DNA from: Flavobacterium taihuense
GTDB lineage: Bacteria; Bacteroidota; Bacteroidia; Flavobacteriales; Flavobacteriaceae
Assembly: GCF_019351435.1 (NCBI RefSeq)
Contig: NZ_JAHWYN010000009.1
Span: 62,001 to 126,000 of the forward strand
DNA: 64,000 nt
Reading direction: 5' to 3'
The notes below the pieces were generated by a model. It saw only the letters and a list, made by a program, of their open reading frames with translations. It made no database searches and was not told the origin of the DNA. This document shows positions 8,082-16,613 of this stretch, in pieces (within the stretch, counting starts at the first letter, position 1; each line of letters begins with the position of its first letter). A program made the position numbers and the translations under genes.

Positions 8082-9895
8082 CCTATTTTATCAATTAATG
8101 GAAAAACAATTTCGACTGTAGTTCCCGTTTCCGGAAAGGCTTTCTCAGTAATTTGAAAAGTAATGTTCTTTTTATACAGCTCATTGAGCAAACTAATACG
8201 CTCTTTCGTATTGCTCATTCCCCTTGATTCATGCACTTTTTGATTGCTTGTTTTCAGCTCTTGGCTTTTAGTCAAACCAATGCCGTTGTCTTCAATACGA
8301 ATTACCACTTTTCCGTTGTTTAACTGAACTTGCAATTGCAATAGTCCTTTAGCATCCAAATAACGTAATCCGTGCCAAATAGCATTCTCCAAATGAGGCT
8401 GAATAATCATATTGGGAACCATCGTTCCTTCGGCATCCAATTCAGGGTCAACAGTGATTTTAAAATCAAACTTATCCTGAAAACGCAAATGTTCCAATTC
8501 CAAATACTTTTTCAATTGTTCCAATTCATTATCCAATGTAATGAAATCCTTATTGGAATTCTCCATCGTATTTCGCATCAAATTTGAGTACGAAGTCAAG
8601 TATTTATTGGCTTCCCGTTCCTTATTTTCTGCTATAAACTGGTTCACGCTATTGAGACTGTTGAAAATAAAATGCGGATTCATTTCGCGTCGCAACGATT
8701 GCAATGCGATTTCTTTGTTTTTTGTTTTAATGGAAAAAAGCGATTTTACAATCCACAGAAACAACATTAAAAGTAATCCTATCGAACCCAAAAGAAAGTA
8801 ATTGAAAGTATTTGTCTTAGTGATTAGTTCGTCTTTCAATGATTTCTCTTTTTCCAATTGACGAATTTTATCTTCGCTGACCTGAAACGCTTTTGTGTCA
8901 ATCAAAGTCGTATCGGATTGCACTAATTGGTCAAAATTTTGAAGAAATTGGTCGTACAAAACCAAACTTTCTTTGTTATTTCCTTTTTCATTGTAATACT
9001 GAGTTAAGGAAATCAGGCTCTTTTTGGCTTCGGCTGAATTCCCCTTTTGCATTGCCAAAGCAAAGGCTTCTTTCAAAGCTGTAATCGCTTTATTCGGATC
9101 TTCCTTTTTAAAATAAAGAACCGATAATGACTGCAATTGTTTAATTTGAGTATTGAAATCTTGCTTGGTTTTGGCATCAGCCAATAGTTTTTCATTAATG
9201 CCAATTGCCTTGTCAAACTGGTTGTCCGAAGCGTAAACCTTTGCAATTTCATTATTGATTTTGATGATCGTTGCCGGCTTTCCTTTTGCGTAAGTGAGCG
9301 CCTGATTATAACTTTCTATAGCAACTTCCTTGTTTTTTTGTTTCAAAGAATTTTCGGCTTTTTGGACATAGGCTGCTGCAACTTCTTCTTCTTTATTTTC
9401 CTTTTTGAGCAACTCAATATTCGAATTAACATAACTTTCCTGAACCGCTGGACTCGCCACAGAACGCAAGCGATTAGCATCATTCGAATTGATTTTTTCT
9501 AGGCTTTTATCTTCCGATATTTCACCCGCCACTTCATAACTCTTAATCGCCGATTTATAGTCTTTCTGCGATTCCTGCACTTTGGCAAGGCTTCTGGTCA
9601 CGCGGGTTTTGTCCTCCGAAAGCTTTAATTTGGTGTAGCTGGCAATCGCTTTTTTAAAATATTCCTCGGCTTTGGCATTATCACCTTTATTGACAAACTC
9701 ATTGGCCAATCGTTCATAATTTTGGGCAATTTGGGCTTCATCATTTACCTCCAAAGACATTTTTAAATCTTTAGAGACCTTACTTATTTTAGACGCGGGC
9801 ATCGATTTACTTTTATACAAAGAATCCTGAGCCATTGTTCCGATGGGAACCAGCAGCGTAAGAAGGAAGATGAAATATATAGTTAGTAAACGCAT
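8078..9895 (-). CDS. LytS-type sensor histidine kinase with N-terminal TPRs
   Basis: 605 residues: signal sequence (1-22), periplasmic TPR array (about 55-315, with repeats such as AKAEEYFKKAIASYTKL and EVAIESYNQALTYAKG), short coiled coil (340-360), one membrane helix (FNYFLLGSIGLLLMLFLWIV, 364-383), then a His_kinase domain with LRREMNPHFIFNSLNSVN (His408) and an HATPase domain (ENAIWHGLRY, VVIRIEDNGIGL). This layout is the common Bacteroidota LytS-like kinase. The TPRs probably sense a protein or envelope ligand. It is coupled to the downstream LytTR regulator. Confidence 0.92.
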   Translation of the reverse strand: MRLLTIYFIFLLTLLVPIGTMAQDSLYKSKSMPASKISKVSKDLKMSLEVNDEAQIAQNYERLANEFVNKGDNAKAEEYFKKAIASYTKLKLSEDKTRVTRSLAKVQESQKDYKSAIKSYEVAGEISEDKSLEKINSNDANRLRSVASPAVQESYVNSNIELLKKENKEEEVAAAYVQKAENSLKQKNKEVAIESYNQALTYAKGKPATIIKINNEIAKVYASDNQFDKAIGINEKLLADAKTKQDFNTQIKQLQSLSVLYFKKEDPNKAITALKEAFALAMQKGNSAEAKKSLISLTQYYNEKGNNKESLVLYDQFLQNFDQLVQSDTTLIDTKAFQVSEDKIRQLEKEKSLKDELITKTNTFNYFLLGSIGLLLMLFLWIVKSLFSIKTKNKEIALQSLRREMNPHFIFNSLNSVNQFIAENKEREANKYLTSYSNLMRNTMENSNKDFITLDNELEQLKKYLELEHLRFQDKFDFKITVDPELDAEGTMVPNMIIQPHLENAIWHGLRYLDAKGLLQLQVQLNNGKVVIRIEDNGIGLTKSQELKTSNQKVHESRGMSNTKERISLLNELYKKNITFQITEKAFPETGTTVEIVFPLIDKIG

Positions 9896-9965
9896 TTTTT
9901 GTTTTTAAGTTTCTAAGTGAATTAATAATAATTTGGAGCAGAAAGATTTGGCTTCTTTATCAGCA

Positions 9966-10051
9966 TTAGTCCCGCTTTACGTTACAATCTTGTTTGCCTC
10001 CCGATAGCTATCGGGACCGGCAAACAAGGATTTCCACTGCAATCGGGGCTA
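9966..10051 (-). repeat. Box-hairpin-box dispersed repeat, copy A
   Basis: Read on the minus strand: box 1 TAGCCCCGATTGCAGTGG, a long hairpin, then box 2 GATTGTAACGTAAAGCGGGA. The hairpin has a 10-bp stem (9989-9998 with 10019-10028) capped by an 18-bp perfect palindrome TCCCGATAGCTATCGGGA at 9999-10016. The same boxes surround unrelated stems at 15505-15585 and 56848-56943. It sits in the 375-bp gap between divergent genes. Confidence 0.8.
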
Positions 10052-10070
10052 AGAGTCAGCATTTTGTTTT

Positions 10071-10118
10071 TTAAGTTTCTAAGACACTTAGAATCTTAGT
10101 AAAACAGCCTCTTAGCAA
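10071..10118. repeat. 8-bp-periodic CTTAG array
   Basis: The sequence divides into octamers AAGTTTCT, AAGACACT, TAGAATCT, TAGTAAAA, CAGCCTCT, TAGCAACT. Similar period-8 arrays occur at 14321-14362, 14464-14498 and 27843-27920, and a short one at 9905-9920. With the box-hairpin-box copy it fills most of the 9896-10270 gap. Confidence 0.65.
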
Positions 10119-10231
10119 CTATAAAAAATCCACTGTGTAAAGTAAAGTATTTTAAACTCCTTTTACAACTCGTTTCACCAAGTCAAAAGGACGTTTCACC
10201 ATTTGTCCAAAAAAGCAGTGTTTTTAGTTTT

Positions 10232-10239
10232 TAAGTTTG
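10232..10239 (+). promoter_or_regulatory. -7 box for VWA lipoprotein gene
   Basis: TAAGTTTG matches TAnnTTTG, 31 bp before the ATG at 10271. The nearest TTG (10203-10205) is 26 bp away, slightly outside the usual -33 spacing. Confidence 0.4.
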
Positions 10240-10270
10240 GTCTATAATCAACCCTTAAAAACTATAAATC

Positions 10271-11431
10271 ATGAAAACGACTCTATTTATCTCAGCACTT
10301 TTGGCAACTACAATCTCTTTCGCGAGCTGTAATTCTTCTAATGCAAAACCGATAAAAAACATTGGAACAGAAAAACCAAAAACATCAGAAAACAACAAAA
10401 TTCAAGTTGCCCTTTTATTGGACACTTCCAAAAGTATGGACGGATTAATCGACCAAGCCAAATCGAGACTTTGGAATATTGTAAACACATTGACTACGCT
10501 TAAATATTCCGGTAAAACTCCCGATATCGAAATTGCTTTGTATGAATACGGCAACGATGGATTAGCGCAACAATCCAATTACATTCGACAAGTAACGCCT
10601 CTCACCACCGACTTGGACTTGATTTCCGAAAAATTATTTGCTTTAAGAACCAACGGGGGTAACGAATACTGCGGTGCGGTAATTCAAGATGCAACTCAGA
10701 AATTACAATGGGGGGCAGCAAACAGCAATATGAAACTCATCTACATTGCAGGAAATGAGGCTTTCAATCAAGGTGGAATAAACTACAAAGAAGCCATAAG
10801 CGATGCAATGAAAAACGATATTTATGTGAACACTATTTTCTGTGGAAGCAGTATGGAAGGCATTAATACCTTTTGGAAAGATGGTGCCGATTATGGAAAA
10901 GGGAAATACTTCAATATTGATTCTAATCTTTCAATACAATACGTATCAACGCCTTATGACGATCAGATATCCAAATGCAATGTAAAGATAAATACCACTT
11001 ATATTGGCTATGGAGCAAAAGGTTCTTCTAAAAAAATGAATCAAGAAACGCAAGATAAAAATGCACAAGGAGTTTCCTCTGCAAATTATGCCGAGCGTGC
11101 CGTAAGTAAATCGAAAGCAGTCTATAAAAATGAAAGCTGGGACTTAGTTGACCGTGTAAAAGAAGATCCCAAAGCGATTGCAAAAATTAAAAAAGAGGAA
11201 TTACCCGCGGAGCTTCAAAACAAATCGGAAGCTGAAGTGGAAGTCATTGTTACTCAAAAAACCAAAGAAAGAGAAAACATTCAGAAAGAAATTGGCGATT
11301 TGGCTAAAAAACGCCAACAATATATCGATGCCGAAAGCAAAAAAACTAAATCAAAAGACGATTTAGGAAATGCTATAAACACTTCTATTCTCGCTTTGGC
11401 AAAAGCAAAAGGGTATTCAGTAGAACGATAA
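10271..11431 (+). CDS. VWA-domain lipoprotein
   Basis: 386 residues. The lipoprotein signal MKTTLFISALLATTISFAS ends at Cys20. A von Willebrand A domain follows (about 44-240) with an intact MIDAS start, DTSKS in VALLLDTSKSMDG, then TNGGNEYCGAVI and LIYIAGNEAFNQGG. The C-terminal part is charged and coiled-coil-like (EAEVEVIVTQKTKEREN). It should be a membrane-anchored, metal-dependent protein-binding module in the periplasm or on the surface. A 16-bp-stem hairpin separates it from the DUF4139 gene on the same strand, which suggests a shared locus. Confidence 0.85.
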   Translation: MKTTLFISALLATTISFASCNSSNAKPIKNIGTEKPKTSENNKIQVALLLDTSKSMDGLIDQAKSRLWNIVNTLTTLKYSGKTPDIEIALYEYGNDGLAQQSNYIRQVTPLTTDLDLISEKLFALRTNGGNEYCGAVIQDATQKLQWGAANSNMKLIYIAGNEAFNQGGINYKEAISDAMKNDIYVNTIFCGSSMEGINTFWKDGADYGKGKYFNIDSNLSIQYVSTPYDDQISKCNVKINTTYIGYGAKGSSKKMNQETQDKNAQGVSSANYAERAVSKSKAVYKNESWDLVDRVKEDPKAIAKIKKEELPAELQNKSEAEVEVIVTQKTKERENIQKEIGDLAKKRQQYIDAESKKTKSKDDLGNAINTSILALAKAKGYSVER

Positions 11432-11441
11432 AAAAACTGTT

Positions 11442-11505
11442 AACCATATAAGTCATATAAGTTAAGTTGAAGTCAATATTTTTAGCTTCTATGACTTATA
11501 TGGTT
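11442..11505. repeat. 16-bp perfect inverted repeat between VWA and DUF4139 genes
   Basis: Arms AACCATATAAGTCATA (11442-11457) and its exact complement (11490-11505) are separated by 32 bp that contain a second ATATAAGTTAAGTT. There is no T-tract right after the arm, so it is not a classical terminator. A dispersed repeat or processing hairpin is more likely. Confidence 0.7.
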
Positions 11506-11559
11506 CGAAAAATACGTTATTTGTAATTAATATCATACTAAAACAATAAATAACAACTT

Positions 11560-13215
11560 ATGTTTCAGAAAACAACACTATTCGCCTTTTTATTGGCTAC
11601 AGCCTTTACTTTCGCACAAAAACCAATTTTCACAACTGCAAAAGTAAAAGCGGCAACCGTGTATTTTAATGCTGCCGAAATTTCGCAAACCACCAACGTA
11701 AATCTACCGATGGGTACGAGTGAAATTGTTATCAAAAACGTAGCGGTTAACCTAAATGAAAATTCAGTGCAAATAGGCGCACCTGCATCTGTAACTGTAC
11801 TTTCTGTTCAATTCACCAACGATTATGTTTCGGAATATGAAATAGATTTAAAATCGCCCGTCTTAAAAAAAGTAAAAGACAGCATTGTTTTGGTACAAAA
11901 AGAGATTTTAAAAGTAGGCAATGCCAAAAACTCGGAAACCAAAACACTGGCTCTTTTAGATAAAAACCAACAAGTTTCAGGCGTAAATTCGGGTTTGAAT
12001 GTGATGGAATTAATGAAAATGGTCGATTATTACAAAGCCAAACAGACCGAAATCGCCAATACCATAAATGCGTTAACCGAAAAAGAACAAAAACTGAATG
12101 AAATACTTCAAAAACTGAACAACAAACTCGAAGTAGATACGAGTAAAGAAGAGAAAACCTCGTCTGGTAAATTGATTGTTCAAGTGATGAATAATTTGGC
12201 TGGAGCCGTTCCTTTGGACATTACTTATTTGTCGAATAATGCTTCATGGACACCTTTCTATGATCTTCGTACCGAGAGTGTAACGGCACCCATCAACATG
12301 ATGTACAAAGCGCAGGTCATTCAAAATACGGGAATCGACTGGAAAAAAGTAAAACTAACTTTGTCTAGCGGCGTACCTAATCAGAACAATCAAGCCCCTT
12401 TATTAAGTTCCTGGTTCTTGAACTATAGAACGAATGAAAGGTTGCAAGAAGTAGTTGTGATGGGCTATGGCTCTAAGAAAAAAGGAGTAACAAATCAATT
12501 ACAAGGAAGAGTTGCAGGAGTTCAAATTGCTAACGAAGAAATGGACGCACAACCAATTATGCAATCAGAATCATCTATTTCAAACTACACCACAGTATTC
12601 GAAAACCAACTGAATGTCTCCTTTGATATTGACATCCCTTATGATATTTTATCAAATGGAAAAGTGCACAGCGTTTCGCTAAAAGAAATCAAACTTCCTG
12701 CATCCTATAAATTTTATGCAGTGCCAAGAGCAGACAAGGATGCTTTTTTACTGGCTCAAATTGCCGATTACAGCAAATACAATTTGTTGAGAGGTGAAGC
12801 CAATATCATTTTTGAAGGCATGTATGTGGGCAAAACTTTTATCGAACCAAGCCAAACCAGCGACACTTTGAGTTTAAGTATGGGCCGTGATAAAAAAGTG
12901 ACTATCAAACGAGAGAAAGTTGTGGATCAATCGGGAACCAAGTTTTTATCTTCCAAAAAAGAGCAAACTTTTACCTTTGATATCACTATTAGAAACAACA
13001 AGAAAGAAGCAATTGAAATGGTATTGAAAGATCAATATCCGTTGAGTTCTAATAAAGATATTGAAGTTGAATTACTGCAAAGTGATAATGCCAAAGTAAA
13101 TCTGGAAACCGGAATTCTCTCTTGGCAATTGCAAATGAAACCGAATGAAACCAAGAAAATTAGGATAAGTTACAAAGTTCGCTATCCTAAAGATCAGGTC
13201 ATAGATAATTTGTAA
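11560..13215 (+). CDS. DUF4139 (mucoidy inhibitor MuiA-like) protein with TonB-plug-like insert
   Basis: 551 residues: signal peptide (MFQKTTLFAFLLATAFTFAQ), an N-terminal DUF4140-type domain (AATVYFNAAEISQTTNVNLP), a coiled coil at about 155-200, then the DUF4139 beta domain (YLSNNASWTPFYDLRTES, MMYKAQVIQNTGIDWKKVKL, and at the end PNETKKIRISYKVRYPK). At about 295-323 the sequence LQEVVVMGYGSKKK...LQGRVAGVQI interrupts DUF4139; this is the signature of the N-terminal plug of SusC-type TonB receptors. The protein is probably periplasmic or outer-membrane associated. MuiA-family function is unclear. Confidence 0.82.
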   Translation: MFQKTTLFAFLLATAFTFAQKPIFTTAKVKAATVYFNAAEISQTTNVNLPMGTSEIVIKNVAVNLNENSVQIGAPASVTVLSVQFTNDYVSEYEIDLKSPVLKKVKDSIVLVQKEILKVGNAKNSETKTLALLDKNQQVSGVNSGLNVMELMKMVDYYKAKQTEIANTINALTEKEQKLNEILQKLNNKLEVDTSKEEKTSSGKLIVQVMNNLAGAVPLDITYLSNNASWTPFYDLRTESVTAPINMMYKAQVIQNTGIDWKKVKLTLSSGVPNQNNQAPLLSSWFLNYRTNERLQEVVVMGYGSKKKGVTNQLQGRVAGVQIANEEMDAQPIMQSESSISNYTTVFENQLNVSFDIDIPYDILSNGKVHSVSLKEIKLPASYKFYAVPRADKDAFLLAQIADYSKYNLLRGEANIIFEGMYVGKTFIEPSQTSDTLSLSMGRDKKVTIKREKVVDQSGTKFLSSKKEQTFTFDITIRNNKKEAIEMVLKDQYPLSSNKDIEVELLQSDNAKVNLETGILSWQLQMKPNETKKIRISYKVRYPKDQVIDNL

Positions 13216-13220
13216 ACAGC

Positions 13221-13257
13221 AAAAAACCTGTCAGATTCAAAAACTGACAGGTTTTTT
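13221..13257. terminator. Bidirectional terminator
   Basis: A perfect 14-bp stem AAAAAACCTGTCAG / CTGACAGGTTTTTT with a 9-nt loop lies between the convergent DUF4139 gene (+) and aldo/keto reductase gene (-). The A and T runs make it work in both directions. Confidence 0.9.
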
Positions 13258-13276
13258 AATTTATTTCATTTAGTGA

Positions 13277-14314
13277 TTAAGGTGCTGGATCTGGAATAAC
13301 AGCTTGGATAGCATCAATCTCTTTCAGAATATCTTCGGTCAATGTGACAATAATGGTGTCAATATTTTCTTTCAGTTGTTCCATTGTTGTTGCACCAATA
13401 ATTGTACTGGTCAAAAAGGGTTGTTGCTCCACAAATGCCAAAGCCAATTGCGTCAAAGTCAACCCGTTTTTATGTGCTAATTCTTGATATAATTGGGTAG
13501 CCTCGGTGCATTTGGCACTACTGTATCTTGAATATTGAGGAAACAAACTCAATCGTGCATTGGGATGACTTTCGCCTGTCAAAAACTTACCTGATAAAAC
13601 ACCAAAAGCCAAAGGTGAATACGCCAATAATCCCACATTTTCGCGAAGACAAACTTCGGCTGAAGCATTTTCGAAAAGGCGATTCAGTAACGAATACGGA
13701 TTTTGAATCGTTTTGATTCTTGGCAAATTATGGTATTTGCTTTCTTCCAGAAAACGCATCATTCCCCAAGGATTTTCATTGGAAACTCCAATGTGCTTGA
13801 TTTTACCCTCTTTGACAAATCCATCCAAGGCTTCCAAAACAGCATGGATATTGTCTTCCCAATCATCCTCTTGCACTTTGAAACCCCTTTGTCCAAAAAA
13901 ATTGGTTTTGCGTTCCGGCCAATGCAATTGATAAAGGTCCAAATAATCCGTTTGAAGACGCTGTAAACTATTATCCAAAGCATATTGAAGACTTGCAGGG
14001 GAAAAATCCAATTTTTCACGCATATAACCAAAAATCGGACTTGGTCCGGCAATCTTTGATGCTAGAACCACTTCTTCTCTTTTTCCGGACTTCTTGAACC
14101 AAGAACCAATGATTCTTTCAGTGCTTCCGTAGGTTTCTTGCTTTCCTGGAATGGAATACATTTCGGCAGTGTCAAAAAAGTTAACACCCTTCTCAAGTGC
14201 ATAATCCATCTGGGCGTGTCCTTCAGATTCTGTGTTTTGTTGCCCAAAAGTCATTGTTCCAAGGCAAATTTTGCTGACTTCTATGTCGGTATTCGGTAAA
14301 GTAGTGTATTTCAT
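13277..14314 (-). CDS. Aldo/keto reductase (Tas-like)
   Basis: 345 residues, matching the NADPH-dependent aldo/keto reductase family, closest in layout to Tas-like enzymes. Marks: CLGTMTFGQQNTESEGHAQM at the N-terminus, FFDTAEMYS with catalytic Asp and Tyr (about 46-54), VLASKIAG with the catalytic Lys, LDLYQLHWPER with the His, and IKHIGVSNENPWGM. A C-terminal STIIGATTMEQLKENI binds the cofactor. The physiological substrate is not evident. The leader, from a -7 box at 14370-14377, contains a CTTAG octamer array. Confidence 0.9.
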   Translation of the reverse strand: MKYTTLPNTDIEVSKICLGTMTFGQQNTESEGHAQMDYALEKGVNFFDTAEMYSIPGKQETYGSTERIIGSWFKKSGKREEVVLASKIAGPSPIFGYMREKLDFSPASLQYALDNSLQRLQTDYLDLYQLHWPERKTNFFGQRGFKVQEDDWEDNIHAVLEALDGFVKEGKIKHIGVSNENPWGMMRFLEESKYHNLPRIKTIQNPYSLLNRLFENASAEVCLRENVGLLAYSPLAFGVLSGKFLTGESHPNARLSLFPQYSRYSSAKCTEATQLYQELAHKNGLTLTQLALAFVEQQPFLTSTIIGATTMEQLKENIDTIIVTLTEDILKEIDAIQAVIPDPAP

Positions 14315-14320
14315 TTTTTT

Positions 14321-14362
14321 TTAAGAGGCTAAGATTCAGAGAAACTAAGTTGCTAAGTTTTT
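14321..14362. repeat. 8-bp-periodic CTTAG array in aldo/keto reductase leader
   Basis: Octamers CTAAGATT, CAGAGAAA, CTAAGTTG, CTAAGTTT lie in register between the predicted transcription start and the ATG at 14314, so the array would be transcribed as 5' UTR. Confidence 0.6.
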
Positions 14363-14369
14363 TTGAAAG

Positions 14370-14377
14370 CAAAGATA
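14370..14377 (-). promoter_or_regulatory. -7 box for aldo/keto reductase
   Basis: Minus strand reads TATCTTTG (TAnnTTTG), 56 bp upstream of the start. No -33 TTG is seen. Confidence 0.45.
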
Positions 14378-14423
14378 AAAATTAGTTCTTCTTTTTTGGT
14401 TTGACATTTCCTAATATTAACAT

Positions 14424-14454
14424 AAAAGGTTCGACGTTTTCACGCGAACCTTTT
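14424..14454. terminator. Hairpin downstream of OmpA gene
   Basis: A perfect 10-bp stem AAAAGGTTCG / CGAACCTTTT with an 11-nt loop. On the minus strand it follows the OmpA stop by about 45 bp, so it is a likely terminator for that gene. Confidence 0.6.
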
Positions 14455-14463
14455 CTAAACTTT

Positions 14464-14498
14464 GCTACTTAGTATCTTAGTAACTTAGTGTCTTACTC
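14464..14498. repeat. 8-bp-periodic CTTAG array after OmpA gene
   Basis: CTTAGTAT, CTTAGTAA, CTTAGTGT, CTTA in perfect 8-bp register, ending directly at the OmpA stop codon. Confidence 0.65.
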
Positions 14499-15437
14499 TT
14501 AAAAATCATTCAACATTTTTGAAATTTCGTCCAATCTTGGAGTTAAAATAATTTCGATTCGACGATTTTTGGCTTTCCCGTCGGCAGAAGCATTACTTGC
14601 TAATGGTGAGTATTCACTTCTTCCGGCAGCGGTAAGATTTTGTTTGTTTACTTTTTTATTTTCTCCCAAAATAGTAACAATCGCCGTAGCTCTTTTGGTC
14701 GAAAGATCCCAGTTATCCGCTATTGGTCCTGAGCCTTCGTACGGATCATTATCTGTGTGACCTTCTATCAATACAGAAATGTCGGGGTTGTCACCCAATA
14801 CTTTCCCTACTTCAACAACTGCTTTTTTACCTTCCGAACCTACTGCCCAACTACCGGAGTTGAAAAGCAATTTATTTTCCATAGAAACATATACTTTTCC
14901 GTTTTTTTGTTCCACTGTTAAACCTTTACCTTCAAAACCGTTTAGCGCTTTAGAAAGTGTTTCTTTTAGTTTTTTCATGCTGGCTTCTTTGGCAGCGATA
15001 AGATCTTCTAGCTCTTTTAAACGTTGGCTACTTACATTTAATTTTTCTTGTTCCAATGCCAATGCTTTTGCTTTAGCGTCCAGTTGTGCCAATAATTCAC
15101 GGTTCTTTTTCATGTTGGCTTCCAATGATTCATTGCTGTTTTTCTCTAAAGCAGCGTAGGAATCCTGCATTATTTTCATCTTGTCTTTTGCGGCAGCATA
15201 ATCGGCTTGGACTTTGGCCAAATTGGAATTGACATCATCCAGATTGGTTTGCAAAGCTGCTTTCTCTGTTTCCAGTTGTTTTTTGGAAGCCAAAAGTGCT
15301 GCATTTTCATCAGCAATGGATCTGTTTTCCTTTTTTAAATCGGCAAATTTGGTTTCAAGATCATTATAGATTTTTTTGGAAACACAAGAGCTGGACAGTG
15401 CGAGAATTAAAAGTCCGACGGAAATTTTTTTAATCAT
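14499..15437 (-). CDS. OmpA-family lipoprotein with coiled coil
   Basis: 312 residues: lipoprotein signal (MIKKISVGLLILALSSS, Cys18), a long coiled coil (about 25-165, Lys/Glu/Ala-rich heptads), then an OmpA/MotB peptidoglycan-binding domain (about 170-300; LLFNSGSWAVGSEGKKAVVE, ISVLIEGHTDNDPY, STKRATAIV, NRRIEIILTP). The conserved Asp in GHTDND and Arg in NRRIE bind diaminopimelate in the family. It should tether the outer membrane to peptidoglycan, with the coiled coil spanning the periplasm. Confidence 0.93.
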   Translation of the reverse strand: MIKKISVGLLILALSSSCVSKKIYNDLETKFADLKKENRSIADENAALLASKKQLETEKAALQTNLDDVNSNLAKVQADYAAAKDKMKIMQDSYAALEKNSNESLEANMKKNRELLAQLDAKAKALALEQEKLNVSSQRLKELEDLIAAKEASMKKLKETLSKALNGFEGKGLTVEQKNGKVYVSMENKLLFNSGSWAVGSEGKKAVVEVGKVLGDNPDISVLIEGHTDNDPYEGSGPIADNWDLSTKRATAIVTILGENKKVNKQNLTAAGRSEYSPLASNASADGKAKNRRIEIILTPRLDEISKMLNDF

Positions 15438-15504
15438 TTGGGTTAATTTTTAAATATTTATATGCAGTATTTGAGGTCAAAAGTTCTTGTAAAATGTAAT
15501 GCCC

Positions 15505-15585
15505 TAGCCCCGATAGAAGTGGAAATCCTTTTTATTTTTTTCTTTAAAAAATAAAAAGATTGCAACGAATAGCGGGATTAGCTCC
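15505..15585 (+). repeat. Box-hairpin-box dispersed repeat, copy B
   Basis: Box 1 TAGCCCCGATAGAAGTGG, a perfect 13-bp stem CTTTTTATTTTTT (15528-15540) pairing with 15546-15558, then box 2 GATTGCAACGAATAGCGGGA. The stem is AT-only, whereas copies A and C have unrelated stems between the same boxes. It lies between the exonuclease III stop and the OmpA start. Confidence 0.8.
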
Positions 15586-15649
15586 TGACCCCTTTTATTA
15601 TTTTGAAATTGATATTGTCATTGCGATTATTATTGATATTGAATTTCCT

Positions 15650-16411
15650 CTACTCTATTTCCACCAAAACAGGACAATGATCGGAATGCATGGCATCTGG
15701 CAGTATAACGGCTCTTTTGAGTTTATGTTTTAGAGAGTCACTCACTAAATTGTAATCGATACGCCAACCTTTGTTATTTCCGCGGGCTCCGGCACGGTAA
15801 CTCCACCACGAATACTGGTGCGGTTCGCTATTGAAATGGCGAAAACTATCGACAAAACCGGATTTCATAAACTTGTCTAGCCAGGCTCTTTCTTCGGGCA
15901 AAAAACCGGACACATTTTTGTTTCGTACAGGATCATGAATATCAATTGCTTCATGGCAAATGTTGTAATCACCACAAATGATTAGATTGGGAATTTCTTT
16001 TTTGAGTTGATCAATATAGTACTGAAAGTCATCCATGTACATAAACTTATGGCTTAGACGATCTCCGTTGGTCCCCGAAGGCAGATACAAACTCATCACG
16101 GAACAGTCAGCAAAATCGGCACGAAGGTTACGCCCTTCAAAATCCATGTGCTGTATTCCGGTTCCGTACACTACATTGTTCGGTTTTGTTTTGGAAAGAA
16201 TGGCAACGCCACTGTATCCTTTTTTAGTCGCAGGGTAGTAATATTGATATGGATAGCCCGCAGCGGTAATATCAGCAACCGGGATTTGCTCTTCTGTCGC
16301 TTTGATTTCCTGCAAACAAATGACGTCAGGACTGGCATGTTGCAGCCATTCTATAAATCCTTTGTTAATAGCAGCTCGAATTCCGTTTACATTGTATGAG
16401 ATTATTTTCAT
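15650..16411 (-). CDS. xth: Exodeoxyribonuclease III / AP endonuclease
   Basis: 253 residues, full length for ExoA/XthA. It cleaves DNA at abasic sites in base-excision repair. Visible catalytic motifs: ISYNVNGIRAA, CLQEIKA with metal-binding Glu, SLYLPSGTNG, ICGDYNICHEAIDIHDP with Asp and Asn, and the C-terminal SDHCPVLVEI with catalytic Asp-His. The start MKIISYNVNGIR is the family's usual N-terminus. Confidence 0.95.
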   Translation of the reverse strand: MKIISYNVNGIRAAINKGFIEWLQHASPDVICLQEIKATEEQIPVADITAAGYPYQYYYPATKKGYSGVAILSKTKPNNVVYGTGIQHMDFEGRNLRADFADCSVMSLYLPSGTNGDRLSHKFMYMDDFQYYIDQLKKEIPNLIICGDYNICHEAIDIHDPVRNKNVSGFLPEERAWLDKFMKSGFVDSFRHFNSEPHQYSWWSYRAGARGNNKGWRIDYNLVSDSLKHKLKRAVILPDAMHSDHCPVLVEIE

Positions 16412-16579
16412 TTAACTAGTGTTTATGTTACATCCGAAATGAATTTTAACAATAAACAGGTTCTTTAAAACCCATTTTTTATTAGAACCTCGGAATATTA
16501 TTTTTTCTGTGGAATCCAAAAGTAGTAAAAAGTAAAAAGATTGATTCAAAAAAAAACATAAAAAAATGGAGTATTTTGC

Positions 16580-16587
16580 TATCTTTG
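16580..16587 (+). promoter_or_regulatory. -7 box for olsF
   Basis: TATCTTTG matches TAnnTTTG, 26 bp upstream of the ATG at 16614; the leader would be about 20 nt. This supports the 16614 start. Confidence 0.5.
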
Positions 16588-16613
16588 TGTCTTGCTCAAA
16601 AAAGAAAAAATAA

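Noticed and set aside
14779..15159. 126-aa plus-strand ORF inside the OmpA gene
   Set aside because: Ser/Phe-rich antisense reading of the coiled-coil region; no own start context or motif.
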